A stretch of 64,000 nucleotides of DNA. Origin: Trinickia dinghuensis (GTDB lineage: Bacteria > Pseudomonadota > Gammaproteobacteria > Burkholderiales > Burkholderiaceae). Position numbers and translations under genes: made by a program. Of this stretch, positions 63,829-64,000 are shown piece by piece (the first letter of the stretch is position 1; every line of letters starts with the position of its first letter). The stretch lies in NCBI RefSeq assembly GCF_003367175.1, contig NZ_QRGA01000010.1:124001-188000 (forward strand). Direction: 5' to 3'. The notes below the pieces were generated by a model. The model saw only the letters and a list, made by a program, of their open reading frames with translations. It was not told the DNA's origin and made no database searches.

Positions 63829-64000
63829 CGGCACGCTACTCCTCTTGGCAATCAATTCACTGATGGATTCATTCGTCGGCAGTCTCCGCGTCGCCATGCG
63901 CCCTATCCTCGCCAATGGAATAGCTCGCCAGCCTTTTGTGTTGCATCGCAGAATAGTCAACAAAAAATAGTGCCAGTGGAACCGGGCTGAAAACCCCGAT

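Noticed and set aside
1-64000. CRISPR arrays, insertion sequences, prophage or integrase genes, tRNA or rRNA
   Set aside because: None was recognised; no spaced repeats, transposase motifs or cloverleaf structures were seen.

Overview
The window is high-GC DNA with dense catabolic and transport genes, many IclR, MocR and AraC regulators, ACS- and MHS-type major facilitator (MFS) transporters and an OmpC-type porin. The gene content and style fit a Burkholderiaceae member (Burkholderia, Paraburkholderia or Trinickia type), probably a secondary replicon or accessory region. This placement rests on protein character only, since no search was possible. I saw no rRNA, tRNA, CRISPR array or insertion sequence.

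Region 1 (about 0.7-29 kb) is a C2-sulfonate catabolic island. Taurine is imported by TauABC and oxidised by taurine dehydrogenase TauXY to sulfoacetaldehyde. Sulfoacetate is imported by SauU, activated by SauT and reduced by SauS to the same compound. A GMC flavoprotein is a candidate isethionate dehydrogenase feeding the same pool. Xsc converts sulfoacetaldehyde and phosphate to acetyl phosphate and sulfite, and Pta makes acetyl-CoA. SoeABC, a cytoplasmic molybdenum sulfite dehydrogenase, takes sulfite to sulfate and sends electrons to quinone. One MocR and three IclR regulators sit inside the island. So does a CobS/CobT AAA+/VWA pair without CobN. Three similar 15-bp palindromes upstream of iclR and xsc look like a shared operator.

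Region 2 (29-38.7 kb) starts with a rearrangement scar: a 16-codon gene tail with its hairpin. A secreted PD40 propeller protein follows. Next comes an aromatic-acid-like module of LigB-type extradiol dioxygenase, ACS transporter, CMLE/YbhE-type lactonase and AraC regulator, then two outer-membrane proteins.

Region 3 (38.8-49 kb) is mixed housekeeping and envelope: NCS2 purine permease, cytochrome b561, PilZ protein, HtrA-like protease, small lipoprotein, chemotaxis receptor and a YncE-like propeller. It holds two clear broken genes, an aldo/keto reductase with an internal deletion and a 5'-truncated ABC substrate-binding protein cut at the receptor's start codon.

Region 4 (49-54.7 kb) is an RND efflux operon (outer-membrane factor, adaptor, pump) that appears to run on into the propeller gene. 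Region 5 (55-61.4 kb) is a second catabolic operon (MBL-fold hydrolase, FAD monooxygenase, DUF2783, MFS transporter). It is divergent from a 550-residue regulator made of two IclR modules in tandem, across overlapping divergent promoters with a palindrome between the -35 and -10. Region 6 (61.4 kb to the end) is the end of a surface-polysaccharide cluster (flippase, glycosyltransferase).
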